A model generated the notes under the pieces. The model did not search any database, had not been told where the DNA came from, and worked only from the letters and a program-made list of their open reading frames with translations. DNA of 64,000 bases from Sandaracinus sp. (GTDB lineage Bacteria > Myxococcota_A > Polyangia > Polyangiales > Houyiibacteriaceae), in contig JACKEH010000012.1 of the NCBI GenBank assembly GCA_020633125.1, forward strand, positions 32,743 through 96,742, given 5' to 3'. Within the stretch, counting starts at the first letter, position 1. Each line of letters begins with the position of its first letter. A program made the position numbers and the translations under genes. Below, piece after piece: positions 30,953 to 39,049 of this stretch.

Positions 30953-33013
30953 TCAGCGGCGAGGACGCAGCCGAACCTGCTGGAGGAACTTGCCGAGCTG
31001 CTCCGCGACGTAGAGCCCGAGGTCGGCGTCGCCCTGCGAGAAGGTCACGTCGATCTCGCGGTTGATCAGCTGGAGGACACCGAGGATTCGTCCCTGTCCC
31101 ACCACCGGGAGATAGAGCGCGTTCTCCGGCTCGAGGCCGAAGCGACCGTCGACGCCAGGATCGTAACGGGGGTCCGTGCCGAGGGGGTCGACGCGAAGTG
31201 CCGACCCCACCATGCGCACGGCGATGCCGAAGAGGCCCACGCTCGCGGGCACGGCGTCGGAGCGCTTCTCGTCGGCGCCGGGGCCGTTCGCGACCACGAA
31301 ACGCAGCACGTCTTCGTCGATGTCGTAGAGACACGCGCTGGCCGCTTCGTGAGGCACGAGCTGCCCAAGGAGCTCGACCGCGAACTCGAGACCTTCGACG
31401 GGGGACCCGAGGAAGAAGAGATCCTGGCAAGCCTCGAAGGCGTCGGCGAGCCGCTGATCGTGGTCGTCGGTCGTGCGTCGCGTGCGAGGGGCAGGGACGG
31501 GCTCGGCGGCCACGACGACGGCGGGGGCCTCGGGGGGGCTAGGCGCTGGCGCAGGCGCGGACGGCGCGGGTGCGGACGGCTCAGGTGCGGGCGTCGACGG
31601 CGGGGGCGAGGCGACCACGGGGGCCGGAGCCGGGGCTGGTGCGGGCGTGCTGGGCGTGGGGGCCTGGCTCGCGAGCCAGCGCTCGAGCGGGCGGTCGATG
31701 GCGACGTCGCCCTGCCAATCCTTCCATTGCGCCGTCGCGGCCGGCGGGCGCTGGGGACGGTCCGCCCACGCGTGGTCGAAGACGGCCACGTTGACGAAAC
31801 GACCCGGCGGCGCCTCGGCCAGAATCGCCTGCTGCTCCTCGACGCGGGCGCGCGCGATCGCCTCGGCGACCTCACCAGGCGTGCCCTCGGGGACGAGGTA
31901 GCTGCGCTCGCGGTAGCAGAGCGGATTCTCGGCCGTCGGATCGGCATCGCGACCCACGAGGAGGCTCCACGTGACGCCTTCGGTGGTGCCTTCGCGGATC
32001 TCGGAGGGTTCGGCCTCGACCGCTGCGTGGCGATCGGTGACCTCCGGATTCGGAGCGGCCTCGGCGACGGTTGCATCGGAGGCCGCGGTGGGGACTGCTT
32101 CGGGCGGCTCGGGCGTGGGAGCAGGCGTCGCGACGGGGGCCGGTGCGGGCGTCGACGGGGTGCCGACGACCACTTCGCTGGCCTTGGGAAGCGCGACATC
32201 CCCCGGCAGGTACGCCATCGTCATTTTCGCCCGCTTCTTCGCGGAAGCTGGCGCGGGCGCGGCGGGCGCGGCCGAGACGGGAGCCGCCGGCGCGGGAGCG
32301 GGAGCCTCGGGAGGGGGAGCCGCCGGCGCGACGGGGTTGGGCGCCATGGGAGCGGGCGGAGAGACGGGCGCGGTCAGCGCTTCGGCGCCGGGAAGGTACG
32401 CGACCGTCATCTTCGCGGGCTTCTTCCGCGGTGTCTCCGGGGTGGTCGTCGCACCCGGCGGGGCCGAAGCGACGGCGGGGGCTACGGGCGACGGCGGGGC
32501 TGACGCGGGCGAAACGACGGGCGAAACCTGCGCGGGCGGGGCCGACGCCGGCGAAACGGGGGACACGGGTGAAACCGGCGCGGCGACCGGGGCCGGGGCG
32601 GGGATGGCGCCCGCAGGGATGTAGGCGACCGTCTGTTTGCCCACCTTCTTCGGCGCGGCGGCCGGCGGCGGCGACGAAGGCGGGGGTGGGACGTAGGACG
32701 ACGGGCGGGGCGGAGGAGACGACTGGGGCCGCGGCACTTCGTCCGCGGGAATTCGAAGACCACCCGGGGGACGCACCGACGCGGGCGCTGGGGCCAGCGT
32801 GAAACGACGTCGCTCGACCGGGTCGAGGATCGTCACCGTGCCGTCCGAAGCGACCGCGCAGCTCGAGCCAGTGGGCACGCCACCTTGCTCTCCGAGCTCA
32901 CCACGACCCTTTCGGAGCGCCGACATCCAGTTGTCGGACTCGACCGTCAGCTCCGCACGAACCGCGTCGCCTCCGAGGTCCGAGACTACCATCCGCCACC
33001 GCTGCACCGTCAC
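30953..33013 (-). CDS. Pro/Ala-rich signalling protein with C-terminal GAF domain
   Basis: A 686-residue cytoplasmic protein. GTG 33013 gives the start VTVQRWRMVVSDLGGDAVRAEL. After a roughly 75-residue head come Pro/Ala-rich linkers with a short motif repeated three times (KQTVAYIPAG, KMTVAYLPGA, KMTMAYLPGD). A central folded domain covers about 335-450 (TWSLLVGRDADPTAENPL, GRFVNVAVFDHAWADRP), and a GAF domain about 520-686 (LGQLVPHEAASACLYDIDED, LYLPVVGQGRILGVLQLINRE). GAF domains bind small ligands such as cyclic nucleotides. No kinase or cyclase domain is attached. Divergent from an orphan winged-helix regulator. Confidence 0.75.
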   Translation of the reverse strand: MTVQRWRMVVSDLGGDAVRAELTVESDNWMSALRKGRGELGEQGGVPTGSSCAVASDGTVTILDPVERRRFTLAPAPASVRPPGGLRIPADEVPRPQSSPPPRPSSYVPPPPSSPPPAAAPKKVGKQTVAYIPAGAIPAPAPVAAPVSPVSPVSPASAPPAQVSPVVSPASAPPSPVAPAVASAPPGATTTPETPRKKPAKMTVAYLPGAEALTAPVSPPAPMAPNPVAPAAPPPEAPAPAPAAPVSAAPAAPAPASAKKRAKMTMAYLPGDVALPKASEVVVGTPSTPAPAPVATPAPTPEPPEAVPTAASDATVAEAAPNPEVTDRHAAVEAEPSEIREGTTEGVTWSLLVGRDADPTAENPLCYRERSYLVPEGTPGEVAEAIARARVEEQQAILAEAPPGRFVNVAVFDHAWADRPQRPPAATAQWKDWQGDVAIDRPLERWLASQAPTPSTPAPAPAPAPVVASPPPSTPAPEPSAPAPSAPAPAPSPPEAPAVVVAAEPVPAPRTRRTTDDHDQRLADAFEACQDLFFLGSPVEGLEFAVELLGQLVPHEAASACLYDIDEDVLRFVVANGPGADEKRSDAVPASVGLFGIAVRMVGSALRVDPLGTDPRYDPGVDGRFGLEPENALYLPVVGQGRILGVLQLINREIDVTFSQGDADLGLYVAEQLGKFLQQVRLRPRR

Positions 33014-33144
33014 GACCTCGTGTTCCGGGGGCGACGTTAGCCCCGCGTCCTTCGGGGGGTCAAGGCAAGCGACCGTCACGACGGGTGGACCACCACGGAG
33101 CTTCGGCGTAACTTCCGCCACCTCGGGGGAAGCGAGAGCTCGCG

Positions 33145-33822
33145 ATGTGGATTCTTGTGGTCGGGCCGGAGGCCAAGCACGATCGGGAGGGGAGCGCCGC
33201 CGAGGTGCTGCGTCAGCTCGGATGCCGCGTGAAGGCATGCGATCTCTGGGATTCGCTCGACGATCCCACGCTGACGCGTGATCCACCGACCGCGATCCTG
33301 GTCGAGGCGGAGGACGAGGTGGACGCGGGCCGCGCGGCGCTGCAGCGCTTGCGAGCAGTCAAGACGCTGCTGGAGGTGCCGGCGCTCGTCGCCGTCAGCG
33401 TCTCCGGGCTCACGCGCCTCGACGCGAACGACGGCTTCGACGACTTCGTTCTCGTGCCCTACGTGCCGGCCGAGCTCTACCTGCGCGTCCGACGCGCGGA
33501 GTGGCGGCGCTCGGACTTCAGCGCGCAGGAGCGTGTGAAGATGGGCGCGCTCTGCATCGATTTGGCGGCCCACGAGGTCACCGTCGATGGTCGACCGGTC
33601 TCGCTGACCCAGCAGGAGTTCGCGCTCCTTCGCTTCCTCTCGCAGCAACGTGGGCGGGTGTTCTCCCGCCAACAGCTGCTCGAGCGGGTCTGGGGTGTCG
33701 ACTACTACGGCTCGAGCCGCACCGTGGACATTCACGTGCGTCGCCTGCGCATGAAGCTCGGCAACGCGGTGAACAACCTCGAGACCGTCCGCGGCGTCGG
33801 CTACAAGATGAAGGCTCCGTGA
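33145..33822 (+). CDS. OmpR-type regulator with phosphorylation-incompetent receiver
   Basis: A 225-residue protein. The C-terminal 100 residues are a canonical OmpR/PhoB winged helix (LTQQEFALLRFLSQQRGRVF, LLERVW, RTVDIHVRRLRMKLG, TVRGVGYKM). The N-terminal receiver-like domain has the fold pattern but lacks key residues: the expected phospho-acceptor strand reads AILVEAEDEVD with Glu instead of Asp, and the usual KP is replaced in VLVPYVPAEL. It should therefore act without phosphorylation or sense a ligand. The stop overlaps pdxA as GTGA. The GAF protein gene is divergent, 131 bp away. Confidence 0.85.
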   Translation: MWILVVGPEAKHDREGSAAEVLRQLGCRVKACDLWDSLDDPTLTRDPPTAILVEAEDEVDAGRAALQRLRAVKTLLEVPALVAVSVSGLTRLDANDGFDDFVLVPYVPAELYLRVRRAEWRRSDFSAQERVKMGALCIDLAAHEVTVDGRPVSLTQQEFALLRFLSQQRGRVFSRQQLLERVWGVDYYGSSRTVDIHVRRLRMKLGNAVNNLETVRGVGYKMKAP

Positions 33823-34787
33823 GCGCGGTCCGTCCGCTCGCGGTCTCGCTCGGCGATCCGGCCGGGGTGGGGCCGCAAGTCGGGGTCTCCGCCATCGCCG
33901 CGCTTCGCGAGACCGACGCCTTCGTCGTCTTCGGCGATGGGCCGCGTCTCGCTCGGGCGTTCGCGGCCGCGGGCGTCCCGCTGCGAACCGAAGCTCGTGT
34001 TCGGGGCGACGTGTCGGTGATCGACGTGGCCCGCTGGAGCGACGCCACGATCGCGGCGCGCGCTCCGACGCCCGAGGGGGGGCGGGATCAGCTGGTGGCC
34101 TTGGACGCCGCGATCGACGTCGTCACCCGTGGGGAAGCGCGGGCGCTCGTCACCGGGCCGGTCAGCAAGGCCGCGATCACCTCGTCGGGGGTCGACTTCG
34201 TCGGCCACACGGAGCGCCTGGCGCAGCGGGCCGGGCTCGACGACGACGGGGTCACGATGCTCTTCCTCGGACCGCGTCTCCGCGTCGGCCTGGTGACCAC
34301 GCACCTGTCCGTCCGCGACGCTGCGGCTGCGGTCACGGAAGCACGCGTGCACCGCACGATCGCGCACGTCGTCGCGGCTTGCCATGCGCTCGGGCTCCCG
34401 CGTCCGAAGGTCGAGGTGACGGGCGTGAACCCACACGCGGGGGAGGGCGGGCTCTTCGGCGACGAGGAGAGCCGCGCCGTCGCGCCGGCCATTCGAGCGT
34501 CGGCGTCGTTGGTCGCCGAGCTCCTCGGTCCGATGCCCGCGGAAGCCTCGTTTCGGCGTGCCGCTGCCGGGACCTGCGACGCGGTGGTCACGATGCTGCA
34601 CGACCAGGCCACGATCGCGTCCAAGCTGCTCGATTGGGGGGAGGCCGTGAACGTGACGTGGGGTTTGCCCTACGTGCGCACCAGCGTGGACCACGGTGTG
34701 GCGTACGACGCGGCGGCGGCTGGCAGCGCCGACGACGACGGCATGCGTGCCGCCGTCACGATGGCGACGCGACTGTCGCCCCCATGA
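33819..34787 (+). CDS. pdxA: 4-hydroxythreonine-4-phosphate dehydrogenase
   Basis: NAD(P)-dependent oxidation of 4-phosphohydroxy-L-threonine in pyridoxal-phosphate synthesis. 322 residues, normal length. Motifs: SLGDPAGVGPQ at the N-terminus, the substrate-binding GHTERLA, VTTHLSVRDAA, the metal/substrate loop NPHAGEGGLFGDEE, and TMLHDQA. GTG 33819 overlaps the upstream regulator stop, so the two are translationally coupled, which suggests that the regulator gene's promoter also drives pdxA. Confidence 0.93.
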   Translation: MSAVRPLAVSLGDPAGVGPQVGVSAIAALRETDAFVVFGDGPRLARAFAAAGVPLRTEARVRGDVSVIDVARWSDATIAARAPTPEGGRDQLVALDAAIDVVTRGEARALVTGPVSKAAITSSGVDFVGHTERLAQRAGLDDDGVTMLFLGPRLRVGLVTTHLSVRDAAAAVTEARVHRTIAHVVAACHALGLPRPKVEVTGVNPHAGEGGLFGDEESRAVAPAIRASASLVAELLGPMPAEASFRRAAAGTCDAVVTMLHDQATIASKLLDWGEAVNVTWGLPYVRTSVDHGVAYDAAAAGSADDDGMRAAVTMATRLSPP

Positions 34788-34915
34788 GCACCGAACGATT
34801 CGCGCGCTCGGCGGCGCTCGCCTCCGTGTGATGTGGGCTCACGAGCGGTGGGGTCTCGCCGAGGCGACATGCATGTTGGGTGCGGTTTTTCCGTTTTGGG
34901 TGGAAACGAAAAACG

Positions 34916-34945
34916 TTGACCCCATCGCTACGACCTCTCTAGCAT
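34916..34945 (+). promoter_or_regulatory. Candidate promoter for the 58-residue membrane protein
   Basis: TTGACC, 18-nt spacer, TAGCAT. A start near 34952 would leave a leader of about 50 nt before the strong ribosome binding site. The A/T-rich stretch just upstream (34884-34915) could act as an UP-like region. Confidence 0.45.
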
Positions 34946-35003
34946 CGCCGCACAAACTCTCGAACCGCAGTGGTGGACCTGTGGTGCAGAAGGAGGCCTC
35001 GCA

Positions 35004-35180
35004 ATGTCGTTCTGGGAAGACGCCAGTCCGGTCGTGAAGGGCGCGATCGTGTTCGGAATCCTCGGGCTCCTGTACTTCGGCGTCGCCTTCGCCGCGGGCC
35101 TCCCGCCCTTCGGCGGCGGTGGAGACGAAGGCACGACGCAGGAGCGTGGCCTCCAGCCGCCGGGGGGCGGCGGCGGCTGA
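35004..35180 (+). CDS. Small single-TM protein with Gly-rich tail (58 aa)
   Basis: ATG 35004 is preceded by a full Shine-Dalgarno AAGGAGG with 7-nt spacing, the best in this window. The product begins MSFWEDASPVVKGA and has one TM helix (AIVFGILGLLYFGVAFAAGL), then a short Pro/Gly-rich cytoplasmic or periplasmic tail (PPFGGGGDEG, ending QPPGGGGG). It has its own candidate promoter and terminator. At 58 residues it is easily missed by automatic gene calling. Function unknown; small TM proteins of this type often modulate larger membrane complexes, which is inference only. Confidence 0.75.
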   Translation: MSFWEDASPVVKGAIVFGILGLLYFGVAFAAGLPPFGGGGDEGTTQERGLQPPGGGGG

Positions 35181-35197
35181 TCACCACGTCCCGATGG

Positions 35198-35224
35198 AAA
35201 AAGGCCGGAATCCCCGGCCTTTTT
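35198..35224. terminator. Bidirectional terminator
   Basis: 11-bp stem AAAAAGGCCGG / CCGGCCTTTTT with a 5-nt loop; T runs on both strands serve the convergent genes ending at 35180 and 35238. Confidence 0.9.
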
Positions 35225-35237
35225 CATTTTCGGCGGC

Positions 35238-36539
35238 TCATTGAAGCCGGCGCTCGAAGGCGTCCGTCACCACGACCGACGCCTCACGAAGCTCGACCGA
35301 GCCGTCCACGAGCAGCACCAGGGGCCTCAAGCGGACGACGGAGACCTCGGCGCGCCAATCGTGGGTGAAGGCCGCGACGCGCAGGAGGGCGTCGCCCAGC
35401 GCGTGAATTCGCGCGCGACGATCGGTGGGCCCGTTGCCGAGGAGCAGGGACGCGCCCTCGAGGGTCGACAGCGCCCGCTCCAGGTTCGCGGGCGTGCAGG
35501 GCAAGGCGAGGTACGTGCGGTCGTCGCAGGCGAGCCCATGCGGATCGGCGAAACGAAGCTCCGCCAACGCCAACCCCTCGTGCACGCAACGCACGTCGAC
35601 GTGCAAGGAGGCTTCGGTGGCTGAGGTGGCCGACACGGTCACGCCCAGCAGCCGTGCCTCCGGCGCGCGTGCGCGGGCAAGCGCCATCACCTGGCGGAAC
35701 ACGTCGCGGGCGCGCGCGGCGTTCTCGACGCCTTCGGCGACCAGATCGGGGTGATCCCAGATCCGCAGGTCCGGCGACGCGAGCGCGATACGCACGGGGA
35801 ACCCGATGCGACCCGCTTCGGAGGCCGCCCGGCTCGGGCTCGAGCACACCTCTTCGAGCGGCAAGGGCACGTCGTAGGCGGCGAGGGCGGCTTTGCTGGC
35901 GGGGTCGGAGAGCTCGCGAGGAGGTCCGAGGATCACGTCCAGCACGGAGCGGGGCTCGACCCCGTCCACCCGAGGCATGGCCGGTCGGGGGTCGGGGGCG
36001 CGCCGACGAATCGCGTCGAGGGCGCTCGCGACGTCACGAGCCTCTCCGAGTAGGTGGGAGGTTCCTTCTCGGTCGAGCGCGAGGAGCCCCCCGTCCGCGG
36101 GACGAAGCGCGTCGGAGCCCCGTCGGGCGTCGAGGTGACGAGCCAGACGTCGACGGTCGGCGGCTTCGAGCAGCCGGTCCGAGAACTGGAACGGGGGCGT
36201 GAGATCCAGACCCGCGAGCACACACGCGCTCGAGAGCGGCGCGAGCTCTTCCAACGCGATCCATCCGAGCGCCGCCGCGGCGGCGAGATCGCGCCGATCG
36301 CTGCCTGGCACCGCCAACGCGAGCGGCGCGGGGCTTCGCACCACGGCGAGCTGCGCGAGCTCGGACGCGGAGGGCACGGTCAGCGACACCCACGCGATCG
36401 CTTCGTCGCGGGAGCGTGCGTGGCGTGCCGCTTCCAAGTCACAGGGCGCCAGCTTCGGCGCGAAGCCCAACGTCTCCGCGCGCCGGGTCAGCTCGACCAC
36501 CAGGCTCGGCTCGTCGCAGAAGACCGTCCACCCGCGCAT
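35238..36539 (-). CDS. ATP-grasp-like (acyl-CoA synthetase, NDP-forming subunit type) protein
   Basis: A 433-residue protein started at ATG 36539 (MRGWTVFCDEPSLVVEL). Residues about 215-380 resemble the ATP-grasp subunit of NDP-forming acyl-CoA synthetases: SKAALAAYDVPLPLEEVCSS, IGFPVRIALASPDLRIW, then LLGVTVSATSATEASLHVDVRC. The fold outline fits, but the usual lysine of KV(V)SPD is missing (RIALASPD) and the succinyl-phosphate histidine domain is absent, so catalysis is doubtful. The N-terminal 200 residues look like a divergent CoA-binding/Rossmann-like segment. No operon partner. Confidence 0.5.
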   Translation of the reverse strand: MRGWTVFCDEPSLVVELTRRAETLGFAPKLAPCDLEAARHARSRDEAIAWVSLTVPSASELAQLAVVRSPAPLALAVPGSDRRDLAAAAALGWIALEELAPLSSACVLAGLDLTPPFQFSDRLLEAADRRRLARHLDARRGSDALRPADGGLLALDREGTSHLLGEARDVASALDAIRRRAPDPRPAMPRVDGVEPRSVLDVILGPPRELSDPASKAALAAYDVPLPLEEVCSSPSRAASEAGRIGFPVRIALASPDLRIWDHPDLVAEGVENAARARDVFRQVMALARARAPEARLLGVTVSATSATEASLHVDVRCVHEGLALAELRFADPHGLACDDRTYLALPCTPANLERALSTLEGASLLLGNGPTDRRARIHALGDALLRVAAFTHDWRAEVSVVRLRPLVLLVDGSVELREASVVVTDAFERRLQ

Positions 36540-36673
36540 GCCGGGCTGCACAGTAGCTGGCGTGTGCGACGTGCCCAATTTTCTGGATCGGCGTCGGACC
36601 GCGACGGCCCATCGAGCCCTGGACAGACGACGCTCGCTTGAAGGCTGGGTGGGCTGATACCCTCCCGTCTCGT

Positions 36674-37579
36674 ATGCGGTGGTGTGTTTGGCTCGCGCTC
36701 GCAGCGCTCTCTTGGTCGTTCACCTCGTCGGTGCGGGCACAGGAGGGTGAGGTGCCCGCCGGGAACGCCGAGCAAGCGACGGCGGCGCCCGAAGACGCGG
36801 AAGCGGCGCGTGTCGCGCGGGAGCGCTTTCGCGAGGGCATGGGGCACTTCGAGGCACGCCGTTTTCGCGAAGCGATTCACGCGTTCCAGCTCGCGGCGCA
36901 GGCGGTTCCGAGCGCCGACCTCTGGTTCAACATCGCGCGTGCGTACGAAGAGCTTCACGACCCGGTGTCCCTGGCCGAGGCCGTCGAGCACTACCGCATG
37001 TACCTGCGCGATCGCGTCGACCCGCCGGATCGGGAAGCGGTCGAGCAGCGCATCGCGTCGCTCGAAGAGCGGGTCGAGGCCGCGCGACAGGCGTCGTTGA
37101 GCGCGCCGAGCACCGGCACGCTGCGGGTCGATGGGACGGTCGAAGGCGCGACCGTGACCTTGGACGAGCGTCCGGCCGGCGAGACCCCGGTCGCCGCCCC
37201 GCTCACGGTGTCGCCGGGAGCCCACGCGCTCGAGCTCTCTCGCGAGGGTTTCTTGCCCTTTCGAGCCGAGGTGGACGTTCAGGCGGGGTCGGTGACCGCG
37301 GCCTACGCGCGGCTCTCGCCGGCGACCGAGTACCGCTCGGTGCGTGGACGTCGCATCTGGACGTGGGTGCTCACCGGGCTCGCGGCGGCGGGCTTGGGCG
37401 CCAGCCTCGGTCTCGGAGTTCACGCGCGCAGCGAGGCTCAGACCGACCTCGCCGAGGGGCGCCGTTGGGCGGCCTTCAGCGACTACGCGCTCGGTGGCGC
37501 GATCACCTTGGGCGTCGCGGCGTTCGTGGTGGGCCTCTTCGAGGGGCGGTCGCTCGGGACCGAGCGCGTCACCCCCTGA
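36674..37579 (+). CDS. Exported TPR-PEGA membrane protein
   Basis: A 301-residue protein with a signal peptide (MRWCVWLALAALSWSFTSSVRAQ); ATG 36674 is chosen for that reason. TPR-type helices follow at about 40-130 (ARERFREGMGHFEARRFREA, ADLWFNIARAYEELHDP). A PEGA-type beta domain covers about 150-215 (TGTLRVDGTVEGATVTLDERPAGETP, HALELSREGFLPF). Two TM helices are near the C-terminus (TWVLTGLAAAGLGASLGLGV and GGAITLGVAAFVVGLF). This architecture is common in myxobacteria, often beside Ser/Thr kinases, as here: the kinase gene starts 46 bp downstream and is probably cotranscribed. Confidence 0.8.
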   Translation: MRWCVWLALAALSWSFTSSVRAQEGEVPAGNAEQATAAPEDAEAARVARERFREGMGHFEARRFREAIHAFQLAAQAVPSADLWFNIARAYEELHDPVSLAEAVEHYRMYLRDRVDPPDREAVEQRIASLEERVEAARQASLSAPSTGTLRVDGTVEGATVTLDERPAGETPVAAPLTVSPGAHALELSREGFLPFRAEVDVQAGSVTAAYARLSPATEYRSVRGRRIWTWVLTGLAAAGLGASLGLGVHARSEAQTDLAEGRRWAAFSDYALGGAITLGVAAFVVGLFEGRSLGTERVTP

Positions 37580-37624
37580 CGCGTCGCCGTCGAAAGCGGC
37601 GCGCTGGAAGCCGCGCGTCGGGAG

Positions 37625-39049
37625 ATGACGGGCGTGGACGTGCTCTCACGACCGGCCTGGAGCACGCTCCCCGTTCGCCTCGTGTCTGGCGGGGCGCAAG
37701 ACCGAACGACGATGAAGAAGGGTGCGGCAGAGGACGAGACTTGGACGGCACCCGCGGAAAACGCCGCGGAGTGCCCCCTCGTGCTCGGCTGCGGAGAGGT
37801 CGTCGCCGGTGGCTACCACGTCGTGGAACCGCTCGGCCGTGGGGCGGCGGGGCGGGTCTACTTCGCCTTCGACGATCGCCTCCAACGGCCCGTCGCGTTG
37901 AAGGTTCTGGAGCCGCACCGCGATCCCCGAGAGCTCTTTCGCGAAGGCGCCTCCATGGCGCGGGTCGAGCACCCGAACCTCGTCGAGGTCTTCGCCCTCG
38001 TGCAGCATCGAGACCGTCCGGTGCTCGTCATGGAGCTCCTCGTCGGTGGTTCGTTGCTGGACGTCGAGAACCCGACCGTCGAGCAATCCGTGACTTACCT
38101 CGACGGCATCTTGGCCGGGCTCGAAGGGCTTCACGCCGCGGGGCTCGTGCATCGTGACCTCAAGCCCGCGAACGTCCTGCTCGGCGCGTCTGGCGAGGTG
38201 AAGCTCAGCGACTTCGGCTTGGTGGTTCCGATGGAGGCCGAGGTGCCCCAGCTCGAAGGAACGCCGAGCTATTGCGCACCCGAGATCGTCACCGGCACCC
38301 GGGTCGGCCCGTCGCTGCGTGGCGCGGTCGACTTCTACGCGCTCGGGGTGATCGCGCACGAGCTCTTCACCGGCGCGCGTCCGTTCGACGACGAGGACAC
38401 GTTCGCGCTGCTGAGCCGCCACGTGCACGACCGACCGCCGCCCGTGTCGCAGGCCCGCAACGAGCTCACGCCCTTCGACGCCTGGGTGGCGGGGCTCTTG
38501 GAGAAGGACCCCGCGGTGCGAAGCACGGACGTGCGGGCGCTCCGGAGCGAGCTCGCCCGAGCGTTCGGGCGCTACCGAGCCGGGCTCCTCGAGTCGCCGG
38601 TCGTACTTCACGTCGAGGCCGACGACGCGAGCGCGGCCGAACTCGCGGATCGAATGCAGCGGCTCTGCCCCGAAGCGCGCTTGATTCGTGCGGCGACCAC
38701 GGACGCGGCGCTCGCGGTGCTGGCGAGCACCACCGTCGGCTTGGTGGTCGTGAGCTTCGAGCTGCCGAACCAGGGCGCGCTCGAAGTCTCCGCCGCGGCG
38801 CGCAGCTGCCCCATTCCGCCTGCGTGGGTGGTCACGATGCGTCGCGGCTCCGTGCGCGATTGGCGGCTCTTGGAGTCGCTCGGCGCGAAGGCCTGCCTCA
38901 CCGAGCCTTATCCGACCGAGAGCCTGGACGCGGTGCTGCGGCACACGCTCCCGTGGTGCGCGTTGCGCGCGCGCGTCGCGGCGACCTCGTCGGACGTGAT
39001 CGGGCCGACCAGCGTGCCGGTCTCACTCGGACTCGGCAAAAAGTCGTAG
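37625..39049 (+). CDS. Ser/Thr protein kinase fused to a degenerate receiver domain
   Basis: A 474-residue protein (ATG 37712, MKKGAAEDETW, is an alternative start). The kinase domain covers about 60-310: Gly-loop LGRGAAGRVYFAFD, VALKVL, catalytic loop VHRDLKPANVLL, SDFGL and CAPE, all intact, so it should be active. The C-terminal 325-445 has a receiver fold (VVLHVEADDASAAELADRM, LESLGAKACLTEPYPTESL), but the acceptor position reads VVVSFELPN without Asp and the conserved Lys is Glu. Its receiver resembles that of the convergent gene, whose 3' end overlaps by 27 bp. Confidence 0.88.
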   Translation: MTGVDVLSRPAWSTLPVRLVSGGAQDRTTMKKGAAEDETWTAPAENAAECPLVLGCGEVVAGGYHVVEPLGRGAAGRVYFAFDDRLQRPVALKVLEPHRDPRELFREGASMARVEHPNLVEVFALVQHRDRPVLVMELLVGGSLLDVENPTVEQSVTYLDGILAGLEGLHAAGLVHRDLKPANVLLGASGEVKLSDFGLVVPMEAEVPQLEGTPSYCAPEIVTGTRVGPSLRGAVDFYALGVIAHELFTGARPFDDEDTFALLSRHVHDRPPPVSQARNELTPFDAWVAGLLEKDPAVRSTDVRALRSELARAFGRYRAGLLESPVVLHVEADDASAAELADRMQRLCPEARLIRAATTDAALAVLASTTVGLVVVSFELPNQGALEVSAAARSCPIPPAWVVTMRRGSVRDWRLLESLGAKACLTEPYPTESLDAVLRHTLPWCALRARVAATSSDVIGPTSVPVSLGLGKKS

